Shown: piece after piece, positions 61,401-64,000 of the stretch
How positions within the stretch are numbered: the stretch's first letter is position 1
How the letters are laid out: every line of letters starts with the position of its first letter
Assembly (NCBI GenBank): GCA_949741915.1
Contig: CATJOM010000035.1
Span: forward strand, 1-64,000
Reading direction: 5' to 3'
Length of the DNA: 64,000 bases
Source of the DNA: an uncultured Candidatus Melainabacteria bacterium
GTDB lineage: Bacteria; Cyanobacteriota; Vampirovibrionia; Gastranaerophilales; Gastranaerophilaceae
Program-made: the position numbers and the translations under genes
Notes under the pieces: generated by a model
Databases searched by the model: none
What the model was told of the DNA's origin: nothing
What the model saw: the letters and a program-made list of their open reading frames with translations, nothing else

Positions 61401-61726
61401 ATTAAATTTATCGCTCATCGCAAATATGCGAGAACAAAAGCTGCATATTTGCATATGATAACAAGTCTGTGGCAAATGTGATAAATATTGCGCCTGGCCG
61501 GTTTAGACACATTAAAATATACCCAGTCAGTTTAAAATTCAGGCAGTTAAATAAACACCGGACACTATGACTGCGCCAGCTTTTGCCAAGCCTCTTGTGA
61601 GCCTATAACTGTAACTTTTTGCTTGCAATCAGAAAGCCACCAAGCGACTTCACTAAACGTGGAACCATAAGTTGCAATTAATTCCATCTTTAAGTTGATG
61701 TTCGATTTATACAAAAATGAAAAAAT

Positions 61727-61807
61727 TGTCGAAGACGGGACTTGAACCCGTACAGATTTCTCCACACGCCCCTCAAACGTGCGCGTCTACCATTCCGCCA
61801 CTCCGAC
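61727..61807 (-). tRNA. tRNA-Leu (anticodon GAG)
   Basis: Minus strand. Acceptor arms GTCGGAG / CTTCGAC pair over 7 bp with a GU. The D-arm contains GTGGCGGAATGGTAGAC; the anticodon stem CACGT / GCGTG holds loop TTGAGGG (anticodon GAG). There is a class II variable arm and a T-arm with GGTTCAAGTCC. CCA is not encoded (ATTTTT follows), consistent with the CCA-adding enzyme at 33.3 kb. A T-run downstream could serve as terminator. Confidence 0.95.
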
Positions 61808-61883
61808 ATATTTAGTTTTCAAGATTGCATTTTTAATCCTGGGGAATGGTAGATATTTTTGTTGTTTTAGCGTAACTAAAACA

Positions 61884-61900
61884 AGTCCGCCACTCCGACA
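61884..61900 (-). repeat. Partial copy of the tRNA-Leu 5' end
   Basis: TCCGCCACTCCGACA here is identical to the last 15 plus-strand bases of the tRNA-Leu locus, and the flanking A/T-rich bases are also similar. It breaks off after about 15 nt. An inverted GGAATGGTAGA (D-arm sequence) lies between the two, at about 61841-61853. Remnant of a second tRNA or of an integration event. Confidence 0.7.
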
Positions 61901-61977
61901 AATATTTAATTTTCAACTAAACTTTTTTAATTACCATGATTTTATCACAGAATAACCAAAAAAGACATCCATGATTT

Positions 61978-63237
61978 TTAACCTTCATATTTTTTAAATA
62001 GAAGAGAAGCATTGTGTCCACCAAAGCCAAAAGAATTCGTAAGTGCATATTTAATATCAGCTTTTTGTGGTTTATGCGGAACATAATTAAGATTTGCAAC
62101 ATGCTCGTCTTGATTATCAAGATTTATTGTAGGAGGGATAACACTTTCTTGAAGCGCCATAATACAAACAATAGATTCAGCAGCACCGGTTGCACCAAGC
62201 ATATGTCCATGCATACTTTTTGTAGATGAAACTTTCAAATCAGGATTTACATCCAAATCGCCAAATATTCTTGCAATTGCCCTTGATTCAGCTGCATCAC
62301 CAAGGCCAGTTGAAGTTCCATGGGAATTAACATATCCCACCTCTACAGGACTAATGCCAGCATCTTCGACTGCCAGCTTCATTGCCATGGCAGCACCATC
62401 ACCACTAGGGTCAGGAGCAACAATATCGTAGGCATCTGCAGTTTGGCCATAGCCCACAATTTCTGCGTATATTTTAGCACCGCGTTTTTTAGCATGCTCT
62501 AATTCTTCTAATATTAAAATTGCTGAGCCTTCGGACATAACAAAGCCGTCTCTATCTTTGTCATATGGCCTTGAGGCCTTTTTCGGCTCATCATTTCTTT
62601 TTGATAGAGTCCTTGCAGAAGTGAAGGCGCCTATTCCTAATCTTGTAATTACAGCTTCAGCACCGCCAGCTATTATAACATCAGCATCGTTATACTGAAT
62701 ACTTCTAAAGGCATCACCAATACAATGCGCAGATGTTGCACATGCAGTAACAATCGCCTTATTTAAACCTTTTGCGCCGTATTTCATAGAAATTCTGCCG
62801 GCACCCATATCGGATATTATCATAGGAACCGTAAAAGGCGAGCATTTGGATGGACCTCTATCGATAATAGTATGGTGCTGTTTTTCAAATGTATCAAAAC
62901 CACCAGCAGCAGATCCAACTATAACGCCAAAGCGGTAGGCATCAACATTATCTGTTGATACTTTAGAATCCTGAACTGCCTCCTCGGCAGCAGTCAAAGC
63001 AAACTGGGTATATCTGTCCATCCTTCTTGATTCTTTTGCATCAAGATTGCTGATTTTATCAAAATCTTTGATTTCTCCAGCAATATGGACAGTGTGTCCA
63101 TCAAGCGAAATATTTTCTATTGTGGAAATACCACTTTTGCCTTCCAGCAAGCTATTCCAGAAGCTTTTAATTCCAACACCGACTGGAGAAATTATCCCCA
63201 TTCCAGTAATCACTACTCGTCTTTTGTTTGTGTTCAT
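61978..63237 (-). CDS. fabF: 3-oxoacyl-[acyl-carrier-protein] synthase II
   Basis: 419 aa. Elongating condensing enzyme of type II fatty acid synthesis. Cys-His-His triad: Cys in 'TACATSAHCIGDAFR', His in 'NSHGTSTGLGDAAE', His in 'KSMHGHMLGATGA'. 'ITGMGIISPVGVG' at the N-terminus and 'TNSFGFGGHNASLLFKK' at the end are family marks. Lies 137 nt downstream of acpP, the usual acpP-fabF order. Confidence 0.96.
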   Translation of the reverse strand: MNTNKRRVVITGMGIISPVGVGIKSFWNSLLEGKSGISTIENISLDGHTVHIAGEIKDFDKISNLDAKESRRMDRYTQFALTAAEEAVQDSKVSTDNVDAYRFGVIVGSAAGGFDTFEKQHHTIIDRGPSKCSPFTVPMIISDMGAGRISMKYGAKGLNKAIVTACATSAHCIGDAFRSIQYNDADVIIAGGAEAVITRLGIGAFTSARTLSKRNDEPKKASRPYDKDRDGFVMSEGSAILILEELEHAKKRGAKIYAEIVGYGQTADAYDIVAPDPSGDGAAMAMKLAVEDAGISPVEVGYVNSHGTSTGLGDAAESRAIARIFGDLDVNPDLKVSSTKSMHGHMLGATGAAESIVCIMALQESVIPPTINLDNQDEHVANLNYVPHKPQKADIKYALTNSFGFGGHNASLLFKKYEG

Positions 63238-63374
63238 TTTAATAAAACTTTCCTCTTTGATAAATTATTAAGATGCAAGAAGCAAATCGATAAATAAGGG
63301 AAAATCCTACATTTATAAAATTTATCGAGCAGGATGTTCCCAAATCAACCTCAGCTGCATTTAGCATCTGTTAT

Positions 63375-63608
63375 TTAGTTAAGATGAGCGTCGATATAAT
63401 CAACAGCATCTTGCACTGTAGCAATTTTTTCAGCTTCTTCATCTGGAATTTCGCATCCGAATTCTTCTTCGAAAGCCATAACTAATTCAACAGTATCCAA
63501 TGAATCAGCACCTAAATCATTTGTGAAACTAGCTTGTGGTGTTACAAGATTTTCATCAACACTTAGCTGATCAACTACTACTTTTTTTACTCTTTCTAAT
63601 GTGCTCAT
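63375..63608 (-). CDS. acpP: Acyl carrier protein
   Basis: 77 aa, acidic four-helix protein. Ser36 in '[20 protein letters not shown]' is the phosphopantetheine site. AGGT precedes the ATG. Partner of AcpS (57.1 kb) and FabF. Confidence 0.97.
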   Translation of the reverse strand: MSTLERVKKVVVDQLSVDENLVTPQASFTNDLGADSLDTVELVMAFEEEFGCEIPDEEAEKIATVQDAVDYIDAHLN

Positions 63609-63738
63609 TTTGCCTTTACCTCATTAAAATTAAATAATACTAACTAACATTACCGATTATACTAAGCACAAGATAAATTTGCAAATTATGAAGCAGCACA
63701 AAAGCGAAAAGTATACAATTTGTAATATATTGTATATT

Positions 63739-63767
63739 AAAATGCGAGTATTTAATACTCGCATTTT
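63739..63767. terminator. Strong symmetrical terminator
   Basis: AAAATGCGAGTATT and AATACTCGCATTTT, a perfect 14-bp dyad, lie 31 nt beyond the stop of the rightmost minus-strand gene and upstream of acpP. Confidence 0.8.
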
Positions 63768-63797
63768 AAAAGCTCCAATCAAACTAAGATTCAATAA

Positions 63798-64000
63798 TTA
63801 TAAATCTTCGTTAATGCTTACATTATCTAGCAGCTTAATATAAACTGTCTCACCAGCTCTTGCAGAGTAATTTACACCTTTTGTTACAAGACCGCCTATA
63901 AATCCTGCACCAGCACCAACGGGAGCACCAACTGCAAGACCTGTACCAAGCTCATCACAAGGTATGCCCACACCAACGCCAGCACCAGTACCTAGCACAG
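63798..64000 (-). CDS. Glycine-rich protein, 5' part outside the window
   Basis: Only the C-terminal 67 or so residues are visible: a Gly/Val/Ala-rich hydrophobic stretch ('GAPVGAGAGFIGGLVTKG') of glycine-zipper type, then 'GETVYIKLLDNVSINEDL' and a stop. Gly-zipper segments of this kind occur in small envelope proteins. The start lies beyond the right window edge. Confidence 0.6.
   Translation of the reverse strand, partial: VLGTGAGVGVGIPCDELGTGLAVGAPVGAGAGFIGGLVTKGVNYSARAGETVYIKLLDNVSINEDL

Noticed and set aside
61565-61765. 66-codon minus-strand frame
   Set aside because: It runs through the 3' half of the tRNA-Leu gene.

Overview
The window is AT-rich DNA with densely packed genes on both strands. 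The gene set points to a Gram-negative-type bacterium: LptD-like outer-membrane protein, PilT, a prepilin-like protein, LL-diaminopimelate aminotransferase, acyl-carrier-protein fatty acid synthesis, and tRNA CCA ends that are not encoded. Combined with many short proteins that start with an 'NNVSFG/NFKG' type motif, it resembles the non-photosynthetic cyanobacterial relatives of animal guts (Gastranaerophilales/Melainabacteria). That placement is inference from gene style, not from a database search.

Layout. 1-2.3 kb: 11-bp tandem repeat, then a umuD/umuC-type SOS mutagenesis pair. 2.3-3.7 kb: two tandem XRE regulators divergent from a small gene. 3.7-5.7 kb: response regulator and CtpA-type protease. 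5.8-7.3 kb: a decayed phage gene (DUF2213-like plus nuclease-like domain) with several frameshifts. 7.4-14.3 kb: speH, rimI, a BioY-like transporter, a matrixin-like metalloprotease, tsaD, dapL, a TPR/NHL protein. 14.4-24 kb: an XRE gene lacking a normal start codon, dnaA, a radical SAM/SPASM protein beside an M16 peptidase, an EF-hand calpain-like protease, a Ski2-like helicase. 24-28 kb: two small HTH genes with a probable small RNA between them, then a 993-aa glycine-rich prepilin-like protein.

28.4-31.3 kb is the standout region. It holds no conventional gene, but at least eight promoterless, start-less, out-of-phase cassettes of about 180-210 bp. Each encodes the same cysteine-bearing C-terminal domain and each is bounded by related boxes encoding Ser-Val-Arg-Cys (5' TCTGTGCGGTGC-like, 3' TCGGTGCGCTGT). 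A leader box TACAGCTGTGCGA sits exactly 29 nt before the 5' box in four units. The arrangement is like the silent cassette loci that feed antigenic variation (Borrelia vls, Neisseria pilS), or a bank of diversity-generating-retroelement variable regions. The expressed gene and any reverse transcriptase are not in the window.

31.4-43.5 kb: aroF, rsmE and a CCA-adding enzyme with an EF-hand-like insertion; a hypothetical protein; pilT with a zinc-ribbon partner; recO, a large TPR protein, a lipoprotein and a YkgJ-type protein in a tight operon. 43.7-53.3 kb (minus strand): LptD-like, M23 peptidase with a 35-aa membrane peptide, an SNase/PLD fusion, and a SWIM-SNF2 helicase. 53.5-60.1 kb: NNVSFG-type proteins, acpS, a TerC/DUF475 membrane protein. 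60.4-64 kb: MarR regulator and cupin gene sharing an operator, tRNA-Leu(GAG) with a partial duplicate, fabF, acpP and a glycine-rich gene cut by the window end.

Several genes (2714-, 5701-, 8225+, 13150+, 21712+, 32587+, 60439+) have a -10 element only 6-10 nt before the ATG, implying leaderless mRNAs. Other genes use TTG, and two look as if they start at ATT.
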